From Pelagibacteraceae bacterium AG-430-P08 (lineage in GTDB: Bacteria; Pseudomonadota; Alphaproteobacteria; Pelagibacterales; Pelagibacteraceae), in NCBI GenBank assembly GCA_003212925.1, contig QCOL01000005.1, forward strand, positions 1-64,000: a stretch of DNA of 64,000 nucleotides. Reading direction: 5' to 3'. This document shows, piece after piece, positions 46,666 through 56,825 of this stretch. Every line of letters begins with the position of its first letter. The stretch's first letter is position 1. A model generated the notes under the pieces. The model did no database searches. It was not told where the DNA came from and worked only from the letters and a program-made list of their open reading frames with translations. The position numbers were made by a program, and so were the translations under genes.

Positions 46666-47536
46666 AAAAATTAAAAAAAAACCAAAATTTCAAACTTTCC
46701 AAGATACAATTATAAATCTTCAAAAATTTTGGAGTAAAAATGGATGTGTAATTTTACAACCTTATGATATGGAAGTTGGAGCTGGAACATTTCATCCAGC
46801 TACTACTCTAAGATCTCTTGGACCTAAGCCATGGAAAGCAGCCTATGTTCAACCTTCACGAAGACCTACAGATGGAAGATATGGAGATAATCCAAATAGA
46901 CTTCAGCATTATTATCAATTTCAAGTTATAATAAAACCCTCTCCAATTAATATTAAAAAACTTTATTTAAATAGTTTGTCGGTAATAGGAATTAATCATA
47001 AAGAGCACGATATTAGATTTGTTGAAGATGATTGGGAAAGCCCAACTCTAGGTGCTGCAGGTCTTGGATGGGAAGTTTGGTGTGATGGCATGGAAATATC
47101 TCAATTTACATATTTTCAACAAATGGCAGGTTTTGAATGTAAACCAGTGTCAGTAGAGATAACTTATGGCCTTGAAAGAATTTGTATGTTTACCCAGCAG
47201 AAAAAAAACGTTTATGATTTAGTTTGGAATGATGAAGGTATTGATTACAGGGAAGTTTTTCATCAATCAGAAAAAGAATTTTCAGCTTATAACTTTGAGC
47301 ATGCTAATACAGAAAACTTATTTAAAATATTTGATATGCATGAGAGTGAAGCAAAATCATTAGTTGAAAAAAATATATCTTTACCTGCATACGATCAATG
47401 TTTGAAAGCAAGTCATATATTTAACGTATTAGATGCTCGCGGAGCAATTAGTGTTGCGCAAAGAGCAGAATATATTGGTCGAATAAGAGAAATTACAAAA
47501 CAAGCTGCTACAATTTGGGTACAGTCGCAAACATAG
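46655..47536 (+). CDS. glyQ: Glycyl-tRNA synthetase alpha subunit
   Basis: [48 protein letters not shown]. Confidence 0.98.
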   Translation: MASKKIKKKPKFQTFQDTIINLQKFWSKNGCVILQPYDMEVGAGTFHPATTLRSLGPKPWKAAYVQPSRRPTDGRYGDNPNRLQHYYQFQVIIKPSPINIKKLYLNSLSVIGINHKEHDIRFVEDDWESPTLGAAGLGWEVWCDGMEISQFTYFQQMAGFECKPVSVEITYGLERICMFTQQKKNVYDLVWNDEGIDYREVFHQSEKEFSAYNFEHANTENLFKIFDMHESEAKSLVEKNISLPAYDQCLKASHIFNVLDARGAISVAQRAEYIGRIREITKQAATIWVQSQT

Positions 47537-47537
47537 A

Positions 47538-49610
47538 ATGTCAGAATTTTTTTTAGAGCTATTTAGTGAAGAAATTCCTGCTGGGCTTCAAAAAAATTTA
47601 AGAGAAAAAATTTTTGAAGATTTTAAAAAATTATTTGAGGAAAAATCAATTAGATCAAAAAAAAATTTTTCTTTTTCAACTCCAAATAGATTAGTTCTAG
47701 TTTTTGAAGGCCTAGATAAACAAATTAAGATTAAATCTAAAGAGATTAGGGGCCCTAAAACTAGCGCTCCTGAACAAGCGTTGGAGGGTTTTTTGAGATC
47801 AAACAAAATTAACAAAAAGGATTTATTTAAAAAAAAAACCGAAAAGGATGAATTTTATTTTTACAAAACTGTAGCAACCTCATTAAAAACACATGATTTA
47901 CTCACTGAATTCATTCCAAAAATTTTGAGTAACTATCAATGGAAAAAATCAATGAAATGGGGCGAATTTGATTTAAATTGGGGAAGACCATTAAAATCAA
48001 TTTTATCAATATTTGATAAAAAAATTGTAAGTTTTAAATTTCATCATTTAGCTTCCTCTAATTTGACTTTTTTAGATAAAGATTTTGAGGAAAAAAAAAG
48101 ATCTTTTGAAAATTTTAAGAAATATGAAAAATTTTTTGAAGATAATGGAGTTATTATAAATCAAAATAAAAGATTAAAAATAATCAATAAATCTTTTTTA
48201 AAGATATTAGGAAAAAAAGGATTAAAAATTAATGAAAATCCCAAATTAATGGATGAGGTTGTAAATTTAGTAGATAGCCCAAATGTTTTATTGTGCAAAT
48301 TTGATAAAAAATTTTTATCAGTTCCTAAAGAGATTTTGACCTTAACAATGGAGTCTCACCAGAAATATTTTCCAACATTTAATGACAAAAATGAAATTAC
48401 AAATGAATTTTTAATTGTAACAAATAAAAAAGACAAAAAAGGTCTCATTAAAATAGGTAATGAAAGAGTGGTTGATGCAAGATTAAGTGATGCAGAATTT
48501 TTTTGGAATAAAGATAAAACTCAAAATTTAGTAAAAAAGGTTTCAGAATTAAAATCAATGAATTTTTTTAAAGGGCTTGGATCTTATTTCGACAAAGTTC
48601 AACGAATGAGAAAAATTGGTGGAATGATTTCAGATGAATTTTTAATTAGTAAAGAGAAAGTAGAATTGTTAGCATCAATTTGTAAGACTGATCTTACTTC
48701 TGATCTTGTTGGTGAATTTCCTGAACTTCAGGGACTTATGGGAGGGTACTTTTCTGAATATCAAGGATTTGATAAAGATATTTCATTAGCTATTTCTGAG
48801 CAATATTTACCAATTGGGTTCAATTCAATAGTTCCAAAGAAACCATTCAGTGTCACGTTATCAATTACAGATAAGATTGATACATTAGTTGGTTTTTTTG
48901 GAATTAATGAGAAACCTACAAGTTCAAAGGATCCATTAGCATTGAGGAGAGTTGCTCTAGGTATAATAAGAACCATTATAGAAAATAGAAAGAATTTGAA
49001 AATAAATGATCTTTTGAATTATTCCTCACGCCTTTACGATGACCAGGGATACAATCTTGAAAACAAAGATTTACAAAAAGAATTACAAGATTTTTTAAAA
49101 GATAGGTTTAGATACTATCTTAAAGACAAAGAAATACGTTACGATATAATTGAGGCCACTCTATCATCATTTTCATTAAATAATTTATTTTCGTCTTTTG
49201 AAAAAGCAAAATGTCTTAATAAGGTAATTAACACCCAAATTGGTATAGACATCAATTCAAGTTATAAAAGAGCATCAAACATTTTAGATCATGAGATGAA
49301 AAATAACGAGATTGAAATAAATGATACAACTGATCCTGGTATTTTTAAGAGTGACTTTGAAAAAAACTTATATAAAAAAATTAACGATATTAAAAAATAT
49401 TATTCTACCATAAACAGTGATGAAAATTGTGAAAAATCATTATCAATTTTAGCTGAAACTAAAAAAGAAGTTTTCGAATTTTTTGATAATGTAAAAGTTA
49501 ATGAGGATAATGAAACTTTAAGAAAAAATCGTTTGGAACTTATTAATATGTTATGTAAAACGTTTCAAAATTATATAAATTTTCGATTTTTAAAAGCTCA
49601 TAATGAATAA
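47538..49610 (+). CDS. glyS: Glycyl-tRNA synthetase beta subunit
   Basis: FFLELFSEEIPAGLQ; follows glyQ; SDPLALRR-like (SKDPLALRRVALGIIRTI). Confidence 0.96.
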   Translation: MSEFFLELFSEEIPAGLQKNLREKIFEDFKKLFEEKSIRSKKNFSFSTPNRLVLVFEGLDKQIKIKSKEIRGPKTSAPEQALEGFLRSNKINKKDLFKKKTEKDEFYFYKTVATSLKTHDLLTEFIPKILSNYQWKKSMKWGEFDLNWGRPLKSILSIFDKKIVSFKFHHLASSNLTFLDKDFEEKKRSFENFKKYEKFFEDNGVIINQNKRLKIINKSFLKILGKKGLKINENPKLMDEVVNLVDSPNVLLCKFDKKFLSVPKEILTLTMESHQKYFPTFNDKNEITNEFLIVTNKKDKKGLIKIGNERVVDARLSDAEFFWNKDKTQNLVKKVSELKSMNFFKGLGSYFDKVQRMRKIGGMISDEFLISKEKVELLASICKTDLTSDLVGEFPELQGLMGGYFSEYQGFDKDISLAISEQYLPIGFNSIVPKKPFSVTLSITDKIDTLVGFFGINEKPTSSKDPLALRRVALGIIRTIIENRKNLKINDLLNYSSRLYDDQGYNLENKDLQKELQDFLKDRFRYYLKDKEIRYDIIEATLSSFSLNNLFSSFEKAKCLNKVINTQIGIDINSSYKRASNILDHEMKNNEIEINDTTDPGIFKSDFEKNLYKKINDIKKYYSTINSDENCEKSLSILAETKKEVFEFFDNVKVNEDNETLRKNRLELINMLCKTFQNYINFRFLKAHNE

Positions 49611-52269
49611 GTTAATTCTTAATTTTAAGTTTAAAGATTCAAAAAAAATAAAAGATCCCCAAAATTTTTTAGGTGGTAAGGGAGCAAATTTATCTGAAAT
49701 GGGAAGAATGGGTTTACCAGTACCTCCTGGTTTTACTATCTCAACAAAAGTATGCGAAATTTTTTATAAGGATAAAAAAAAATTAAATTCCAAATTAATT
49801 AGCCAAATAAAAAAAGAAATTAAAATAATAGAAAAAGATGTATCAAAAAAATTTGGAGATTTAAAAAATCCTCTTCTTTTATCAGTTCGATCTGGAGCAA
49901 GAGTTTCAATGCCAGGTATGATGGATACAATTTTGAATTTAGGACTAAATGACAAAACAGTTGTTGCTTTGGCTAAAAAAACATCTAATGGAAGATTTGC
50001 GAAAGATAGCTACAGAAGATTCATCCAGATGTACGGAAATGTAGTCATGGGTGTTGAAAGTTACAATTTTGAGGAATTGATAGAAAATTATAAGTTAACA
50101 AAAGGTGTATTGCTTGATACGGATCTCGATGAAGAGGATTGGGATGGTTTAATAAATGATTTTAAGAATGTAGTTAAAGAAAAGACTAGTAAAGATTTTC
50201 CTCAAGATGTTTATCATCAATTATTCGGGGCAATAAGTGCTGTATTTTTATCTTGGGAGAGCAAAAGAGCGAGAGTTTACAGAAAGTTGAATCAAATTCC
50301 TTCTGAATGGGGAACAGCTGTTAATGTTCAATCTATGGTTTTTGGAAATATGGGTAATGATTGTGCAACAGGAGTTGTCTTCACTAGAAACCCTTCAGAT
50401 GGGTCAAATGATATTTATGGAGAATATTTGATTAATGCTCAAGGAGAAGATGTTGTAGCTGGAACAAGAACTCCACAGTACATTACAAAGAAGGCGAGAA
50501 AAGAGGCAAAAGTTGATGACGCATCTATGGAAGAGTCGATGCCAGAAGTATATCACGAATTATATAAAATTTTAAAAAAACTAGAGAAACATTATAAGGA
50601 TATGCAAGATGTGGAATTTACTGTTGAAAGTAATAAACTTTGGATATTACAAACTCGATCTGGAAAAAGAACATCAAAATCAGCAGTAAAAATTGCTGTT
50701 GATATGGTTAGAGAAAAGTTAATCAATAAAAATGATGCTGTTTTAAGAGTTGATCCCAACTCTTTAGACACGCTTTTGCACCCTACTTTAGATGAGAAAA
50801 GTTCAATCAAAGTTATAGCAAACGGTCTACCGGCGTCTCCAGGTGCAGTAAGTGGAAAAGTAGTTTTCAGCTCAGAGGAGGCTGAAAGATTAAATGATAT
50901 GATGCAAGATACAATTTTAGTTAGAGTTGAAACTTCTCCAGAAGATATTCAAGGAATGCATGCTGCGAAGGGAATTTTAACTTCAAGAGGAGGTATGACT
51001 AGTCATGCTGCAGTTGTAGCTAGGGGAATGGGAAGACCTTGTGTTTCTGGTTCAAGTGAAATTGAAATTAATTACGATAAAAAAGTCTTTAAAACATCCT
51101 CGGCTGAGATCAAAGAAGGTGAAACAATTACTATTGACGGTTCTACGGGAAGAATAATTTTAGGTACAGTTCCAACTATAAAACCTGAGATATCAGGAGA
51201 TTTTTCAAAATTGATGAGCTGGGCTGATAAAATTAGAAAACTTAAAGTACGAACTAACTCTGAGACTCCTCTAGACACTAAAACAGCCAGAGATTTTGGT
51301 GCGGAGGGAATTGGACTTTGTAGGACCGAACATATGTTTTTTGATGAGGAAAGAATTTTGTCAGTACGAGAAATGATTTTATCAAAAACGCTAGATGATA
51401 GATCTAACGCTTTAAAAAAGATTCTACCGCATCAAAAAAAAGATTTTATGGAGATATTTAAGATTATGCATGGTCTTCCAGTTACAGTAAGATTATTAGA
51501 TCCACCATTACATGAATTTTTACCGAAATCTGATAAAGAAATTTCTGAAGTAGCTAATGTTGTTGGATCAGATAAAAAAGATATTGAAAGCAGGATTGAG
51601 GAACTTCATGAACAAAATCCAATGTTAGGACATAGAGGTTGTAGACTTGGCATTTCATTTCCTGAAATTTATGAGATGCAATGTAGAGCGATATTCGAGG
51701 CTCTTGCAGACTTAAAAAAAAACAAACAAAAATTTGCTTTTCCTGAGATAATGATTCCTTTAGTTTCTACTGAAGCCGAGATTAAAATAATGAAAGATTT
51801 AGTAATCAATACTGCAAGAAAAGTTCAAAAAGAAAATAAAACAAAAATTGAATTTCTTGTGGGTACAATGATTGAGTTACCTAGAGCAGCAATTAAGGCT
51901 GATGATATTGCGAAACATGCTGAATTCTTTAGTTTTGGCACAAATGATTTAACACAAACAACTTTTGGAATAAGTAGAGACGATAGCGGTAAATTTTTAA
52001 ATGATTATATAGATAATAAGATTTTTACTATTGATCCGTTTGTATCCATTGATGACGGAGTGAAAGATTTAGTCGAAATAGCGGTTTCTAAAGGAAAAAA
52101 ACAAAATAAAAAAATTAAGTTAGGTATATGTGGTGAACATGGTGGTGATCCAAGGAGTATTAAATTTTGTTCAAAAGTTGGGCTTAATTATGTTTCCTGT
52201 TCACCTTATAGAGTTCCAATAGCTAGATTAGCAGCGGCACAGGCTGAGCTCATGAAAAATAAAAATTAA
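49603..52269 (+). CDS. ppdK: Pyruvate phosphate dikinase
   Basis: GGKGANLSEMGRMGLPVPPGFTI; TSRGGMTSHAAVVARGMGRPCV. Confidence 0.98.
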   Translation: MNKLILNFKFKDSKKIKDPQNFLGGKGANLSEMGRMGLPVPPGFTISTKVCEIFYKDKKKLNSKLISQIKKEIKIIEKDVSKKFGDLKNPLLLSVRSGARVSMPGMMDTILNLGLNDKTVVALAKKTSNGRFAKDSYRRFIQMYGNVVMGVESYNFEELIENYKLTKGVLLDTDLDEEDWDGLINDFKNVVKEKTSKDFPQDVYHQLFGAISAVFLSWESKRARVYRKLNQIPSEWGTAVNVQSMVFGNMGNDCATGVVFTRNPSDGSNDIYGEYLINAQGEDVVAGTRTPQYITKKARKEAKVDDASMEESMPEVYHELYKILKKLEKHYKDMQDVEFTVESNKLWILQTRSGKRTSKSAVKIAVDMVREKLINKNDAVLRVDPNSLDTLLHPTLDEKSSIKVIANGLPASPGAVSGKVVFSSEEAERLNDMMQDTILVRVETSPEDIQGMHAAKGILTSRGGMTSHAAVVARGMGRPCVSGSSEIEINYDKKVFKTSSAEIKEGETITIDGSTGRIILGTVPTIKPEISGDFSKLMSWADKIRKLKVRTNSETPLDTKTARDFGAEGIGLCRTEHMFFDEERILSVREMILSKTLDDRSNALKKILPHQKKDFMEIFKIMHGLPVTVRLLDPPLHEFLPKSDKEISEVANVVGSDKKDIESRIEELHEQNPMLGHRGCRLGISFPEIYEMQCRAIFEALADLKKNKQKFAFPEIMIPLVSTEAEIKIMKDLVINTARKVQKENKTKIEFLVGTMIELPRAAIKADDIAKHAEFFSFGTNDLTQTTFGISRDDSGKFLNDYIDNKIFTIDPFVSIDDGVKDLVEIAVSKGKKQNKKIKLGICGEHGGDPRSIKFCSKVGLNYVSCSPYRVPIARLAAAQAELMKNKN

Positions 52270-52283
52270 AAAAATCAAATAAT

Positions 52284-53117
52284 CTAGATTTCTAGTTTGA
52301 AATCTATAGCTGGGGCACTCTGAGTAATGCTCCCAATTGAAATTCTATCTACCCCGGTCATAGCAACAGATTTTACAGTTTTAAGATTTATATTCCCTGA
52401 AGCTTCTGTCTCGTAATATTTTTTAACAAGTTTTACACCTGCTCTAAGATTTTTAATACTCATATTATCAAACAAAATAGTATTAAATTTAAGACCAATA
52501 ATCTTTTTCAGTTGCTTTAAATTATCAACTTCAACGGTAATTTTTTTTCCTTTTTTATTTTTTATTGCCAATAAAACTAATTCTTTTATATCATAACTAG
52601 CGATATGATTATCTTTAATCAAAAATTCATCACTTAAATTAAATCTATGATTTGTACCGCCTCCCAATTTAACTGCGTATTTTTGAATAACTCTATAATT
52701 TGGTAAAGTTTTTCTGGTACAGCAAATTTTGCATTTTTTTCCAGCTAGTTTTACAAATTGATTTGTTTTTGTAGCTATTCCAGAAATATGAGATAAAAAA
52801 TTTAAAGCAACCCTTTCTGCAATCATTATAGAATTAGCTTTACCTTTAATTACTGCTATTACAGAATTTTTTTTGACTTTGGACCCATCTTTTTTTTTTA
52901 ATATAAACTTAACTTTTTTGTCAACTTGCTTAAAAGACTGTTTTACAAAAAGTAAACCTGCAACGACTGCTTTTTGATTAGAAATTATTTTTGCCTCAAT
53001 AATTTTGTTATTATTTAGGAGGTTAGATGTTATGTCTCCATAAGGATACAAATCTTCAGTTAGAGCAAGTTTTACTCTATCTTTAATAAAAGTTTCACTT
53101 AATTTAATTTTTGACAC
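52284..53117 (-). CDS. nadC: Nicotinate-nucleotide pyrophosphorylase
   Basis: AERVALNFLSHISGIAT; CCTRKTLPNYRVIQKYAVKLGGGTNHRFNLSDEFLIKDNH. Confidence 0.97.
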   Translation of the reverse strand: MSKIKLSETFIKDRVKLALTEDLYPYGDITSNLLNNNKIIEAKIISNQKAVVAGLLFVKQSFKQVDKKVKFILKKKDGSKVKKNSVIAVIKGKANSIMIAERVALNFLSHISGIATKTNQFVKLAGKKCKICCTRKTLPNYRVIQKYAVKLGGGTNHRFNLSDEFLIKDNHIASYDIKELVLLAIKNKKGKKITVEVDNLKQLKKIIGLKFNTILFDNMSIKNLRAGVKLVKKYYETEASGNINLKTVKSVAMTGVDRISIGSITQSAPAIDFKLEI

Positions 53118-53123
53118 AAAGTG

Positions 53124-54119
53124 TTATCTACCAATAGCAACCATTTTTTCTACTGACAATCTAGCTTTATCAATTGTTTCTTGGTCCATGAAAATTTCAC
53201 CAGTTTCATTCTCTAAACAGTCTAAAATTTTTGGCAAAGTGATTTTTTTCATATGCGGACACATATTGCATGGTCTTATAAATTCAACGTTTGGATTTTC
53301 AACCTGAATGTTATCACTCATTGAACATTCAGTTACCATCATTACTTTTTTAGGTTGATTATTTTTAACATAATTAATCATTCCTGATGTTGATCCTGCA
53401 AAATCACTTGCTTTAATAACTTCTGGTGGACACTCTGGATGTGCAATTATTTTAATTCCAGGATTATTTTTCCTTATACTCTTAATCTCATTTTCGTTGA
53501 ATTGATCATGAACAATACAAATTCCTTTCCATGAGATAATTTCAACATCGGTTTGTGAGGCAACATATTTTGCTAAATAGTCGTCAGGTAAAAAAATAAC
53601 TTTTTTCACACCTAATGATTTAACAATTTTAACTGCATTAGCAGATGTACAACACACATCTGTTTCAGCTTTTACATCAGCAGATGTATTTACATACGAG
53701 ACAACAGGAACTCCTGGATATTTTTCTTTTAACAATCTGACATCTTTACCCGTTATTGACGAGGATAATGAACAACCTGCTTTCATGTCTGGTAATAAAA
53801 CCTTTTTATTTGGACTCATTAATTTCGCAGTCTCAGCCATAAAGTGAACTCCAGCCATAACAATTATATCTGCTGAAGTTTTTGATGCTTCAACAGCAAG
53901 GGCTAAAGAGTCTGCAGAAAAATCCGCAATACCGTGATAAATTTCTGGAGTTTGATAATTATGAGCAAGTATTACTGCATTTTTCTCTTTTTTTAATTTA
54001 TTAATTTTATGAATATAAGGAGCATGTATTGCCCATTCAATCTCAGGCATAACCTTTGAAATTTTCTTATAAATTGGATCAGTTGCCAATTTTACTTTTT
54101 GATTAAATTCCATAAACAA
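53124..54119 (-). CDS. nadA: Quinolinate synthase
   Basis: AVILAHNYQTPEIYHGIADFSADSLALAVEASKTSADIIVMAGVHFMAETAKLMSP. Confidence 0.97.
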   Translation of the reverse strand: MFMEFNQKVKLATDPIYKKISKVMPEIEWAIHAPYIHKINKLKKEKNAVILAHNYQTPEIYHGIADFSADSLALAVEASKTSADIIVMAGVHFMAETAKLMSPNKKVLLPDMKAGCSLSSSITGKDVRLLKEKYPGVPVVSYVNTSADVKAETDVCCTSANAVKIVKSLGVKKVIFLPDDYLAKYVASQTDVEIISWKGICIVHDQFNENEIKSIRKNNPGIKIIAHPECPPEVIKASDFAGSTSGMINYVKNNQPKKVMMVTECSMSDNIQVENPNVEFIRPCNMCPHMKKITLPKILDCLENETGEIFMDQETIDKARLSVEKMVAIGR

Positions 54120-54170
54120 AATTTATCAATTTGAAACCTACTTGTCATTGATTTAATGTGGGTCATATTT

Positions 54171-54256
54171 GCGGCCATGCTGAAATTGGTAGACAGGCAC
54201 GGTTGAGGGCCGTGTGGACCTAGTCCATGAGAGTTCGAGTCTCTCTGGCCGCACCA
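54171..54256 (+). tRNA. tRNA-Leu (GAG)
   Basis: gcggccatgctgaaattggtagacaggcacggttGAGggccgtg... long variable arm, ends tggccgcacca. Confidence 0.95.
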
Positions 54257-54261
54257 GAAAA

Positions 54262-55149
54262 TTAAATCTTTAGCCATTCAGGTATAAATATTTTAAATGA
54301 TCCATTTTTACTTTTTAAAGTAAGGTCTTTATTAAAATTTTCATTAGAAAATTTTATCAAAGCAAACGGATACTCTTCGTTTATCAAAATTTTTCCAATT
54401 TCAATTTGATTACAATATACCGTTTCATCTTCATCAAGCTTTCCATCAATTATCTCAACCGGCAATAACCTCTTAGAAAGTTTATTTTTAAGTTTAATTC
54501 TAGCAGTATTTTCTTGTCCTACGTAACATCCTTTTTTAAAATCAATACCATTTAGTTCTTCGAAATTACATTCAATACCGAATAATTTATTTTTTAGTTT
54601 ATTTAAATTCTTTGGAACAATCCCAAGCTTATGACTTTGATGATAATAGTCCTCAATTTTATCATCTTTTAATTCAAGTTTTTTAAGAGACAAATAAAGC
54701 TTTTCTAAATTAATAATTAATCTAGCACCTAAATTTTTATTTCTTGGATCAAGAACTATTGGATCTTCTCTATATCTCATAGTAAAACCAAGAATATCTT
54801 TTGAGCCATCTATTGATAAATATTTTTCATAACCAAAACTTGCAACAACAAATTCATTGCTAAGATTAAGGATTTCTACTTTTGATCTTATTTTATATAA
54901 ATTTAACTGTTTCAATATTTCCTCAGATTGAGACTTTTCACAATCAATAAAAAAACCTGACTTATGCTTTACAACAATAAATTCATAAAGAAACTTGCCT
55001 TGAGGGGTTAATAATGAAGCAAAACAACTTGAATTGTTGGTTACTTTATTAATGTCGTTACTGATTAAATTTTGCAAGAAGTCTCTAGCGTCCTGGCCAT
55101 TTACATAAAGTATGGCTCTATCTTTTAATATATAAACGCTATTATTCAT
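54262..55149 (-). CDS. ygfZ: Folate-binding protein YgfZ/GcvT-like
   Basis: LQNLISNDINKV...GIDFKKGCYVGQENTARI (K-G-C-Y-x-G-Q-E motif); likely ATG at 55149. Confidence 0.92.
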   Translation of the reverse strand: MNNSVYILKDRAILYVNGQDARDFLQNLISNDINKVTNNSSCFASLLTPQGKFLYEFIVVKHKSGFFIDCEKSQSEEILKQLNLYKIRSKVEILNLSNEFVVASFGYEKYLSIDGSKDILGFTMRYREDPIVLDPRNKNLGARLIINLEKLYLSLKKLELKDDKIEDYYHQSHKLGIVPKNLNKLKNKLFGIECNFEELNGIDFKKGCYVGQENTARIKLKNKLSKRLLPVEIIDGKLDEDETVYCNQIEIGKILINEEYPFALIKFSNENFNKDLTLKSKNGSFKIFIPEWLKI

Positions 55150-55192
55150 ATTTGATTGCTCGTAAAATTTAATATAATAACTTTTTTCATAA

Positions 55193-56500
55193 ATGTTAGA
55201 TCTAATAATCAAAAATGGGCAATGTTATATCAATGGAAAACTAGAGGATAATGATATTGCTGTTAAAGATGGTAAAATATTAAAAATTGGTCAAATATCA
55301 GAAGAGGCAAAAGAAGTCTATGATGCTAAAAATAAAATTACCTTACCTGGCTGTATAGATACTCAGACCCATTTCAGGGAACCGGGTTCTACAGACACAG
55401 AGGATCTTCACTCTGGAAGTAGAGCAGCAGTAGCTGGAGGAATTACAGCAGTATTTGAAATGCCGAACACCAACCCTCCAACCTCAAACTTAAAAGAATT
55501 TCAAAGAAAATTGGATCTTGCAAAAAACAGAATGTATTGCAATTATGCTTTCTATTTCGGTGCAACAGCAGGTAACATTAGTCAACTCGCTGAGTTAAAA
55601 AATTTAGAGGGCTGTTGTGGTATCAAATTGTTTGTAGGTTCCTCAACAGGTAATCTTTTGGTAGCACTAGAGGAGGATATTGATAAAGTTTTTCAAAATA
55701 GTTCAAAGGTAGTAGCAGTCCACTCAGAGGATGAAGAAATCTTAAACAAGAATAAAAAATTGATTAAAAATGGTGATGTGCACTCCCATCCTGTTTGGAG
55801 AAGTGAGGAATGTGCAATTTCTTCGACAAGAAGAATAGTTAGACTTGCAAAAAAATATAATAAGAAAGCGCATGTACTTCATATTACTACTAAACAAGAA
55901 GTAGATTTTTTATCTCAACATAAAGGTAATATTACTTTTGAAATTACGCCACAACACTTAACAATTTATGCACCTGATTGTTACGATAGGCTTGGAACTT
56001 ACGCACAGATGAACCCACCTATCAGAGACAAGTCTCACTATGATCGATTGTGGTATGCAGTAAGAAATAATTTAAATGATACAATTGGCTCAGATCACGC
56101 ACCACATCTAAAAGAAAATAAAGACAAAGAATATCCTAATTCTCCATCAGGTATGCCGGGTGTTCAAACGCTTATGCCTGTAATGTTAGATCATGTTAAT
56201 CATGGAAAATTATCACTCAATCAATTAATAAATCTGGTATGCGAAAATCCAATAAAAATATTTGGGATACAGAACAAAGGATTCATTAAAGAGGGATTTG
56301 ATGCTGACTTTACTATTGTTGATATGAACAAGAAAATAACAATTAAAAATGAAAATATAGAAAGTAAATGTGGATGGTCACCTTTTAATGATGTTGAGTT
56401 TAAAGGAACACCTGTTGCAACAATAATTTCTGGTAAAATAAAGATGAAGGATGGAAAGATTTTAGGTGAGCCTGAGGGCACCCCTTTAAAATTTAGTTAA
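55193..56500 (+). CDS. pyrC: Dihydroorotase / cyclic amidohydrolase
   Basis: LPGCIDTQTHFREPGSTDTEDLHSGSRAAVAGGITAVFEMPNTNP; GSDHAPH. Confidence 0.92.
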   Translation: MLDLIIKNGQCYINGKLEDNDIAVKDGKILKIGQISEEAKEVYDAKNKITLPGCIDTQTHFREPGSTDTEDLHSGSRAAVAGGITAVFEMPNTNPPTSNLKEFQRKLDLAKNRMYCNYAFYFGATAGNISQLAELKNLEGCCGIKLFVGSSTGNLLVALEEDIDKVFQNSSKVVAVHSEDEEILNKNKKLIKNGDVHSHPVWRSEECAISSTRRIVRLAKKYNKKAHVLHITTKQEVDFLSQHKGNITFEITPQHLTIYAPDCYDRLGTYAQMNPPIRDKSHYDRLWYAVRNNLNDTIGSDHAPHLKENKDKEYPNSPSGMPGVQTLMPVMLDHVNHGKLSLNQLINLVCENPIKIFGIQNKGFIKEGFDADFTIVDMNKKITIKNENIESKCGWSPFNDVEFKGTPVATIISGKIKMKDGKILGEPEGTPLKFS

Positions 56501-56825
56501 TTTTTACAGTAAAACTATTAACTAGTATAACACCAATAACTATAAGGAATAATCCAGCAATAGCTTGCCAAGCCAAAGTTTGTTTAAAAAAGAAATATCC
56601 AAGTAAAGCTATTGTAAATACTCCAAGTCCGCTCCAAGTGGCATAAACAATTGCTATTGGTAGTTTATCCATAACAAAAGTCATCAAATAGAAAGACACC
56701 AAATAGAATATTGTTAGACAAACAGTTGGAATAATCTTGGTAAAATTTTGTGAAACTGGCAACAACATAGTTCCTGCTACTTCACACAATATAGCAATAA
56801 GTAAAAAAGAATATGTTTTAACCAT
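56493..56825 (-). CDS. Small multidrug resistance (SMR) family transporter
   Basis: ILCEVAGTMLLPVSQNFTKIIP...LPIAIVYATWSGLGVFTIALLGYFFFKQTL. Confidence 0.93.
   Translation of the reverse strand: MVKTYSFLLIAILCEVAGTMLLPVSQNFTKIIPTVCLTIFYLVSFYLMTFVMDKLPIAIVYATWSGLGVFTIALLGYFFFKQTLAWQAIAGLFLIVIGVILVNSFTVKIN

Noticed and set aside
54092-54277. 61-aa minus-strand ORF
   Set aside because: Antisense translation of tRNA-Leu plus the start of nadA; a typical tRNA artefact (GQRDSNSHGLGPHGPQPC)
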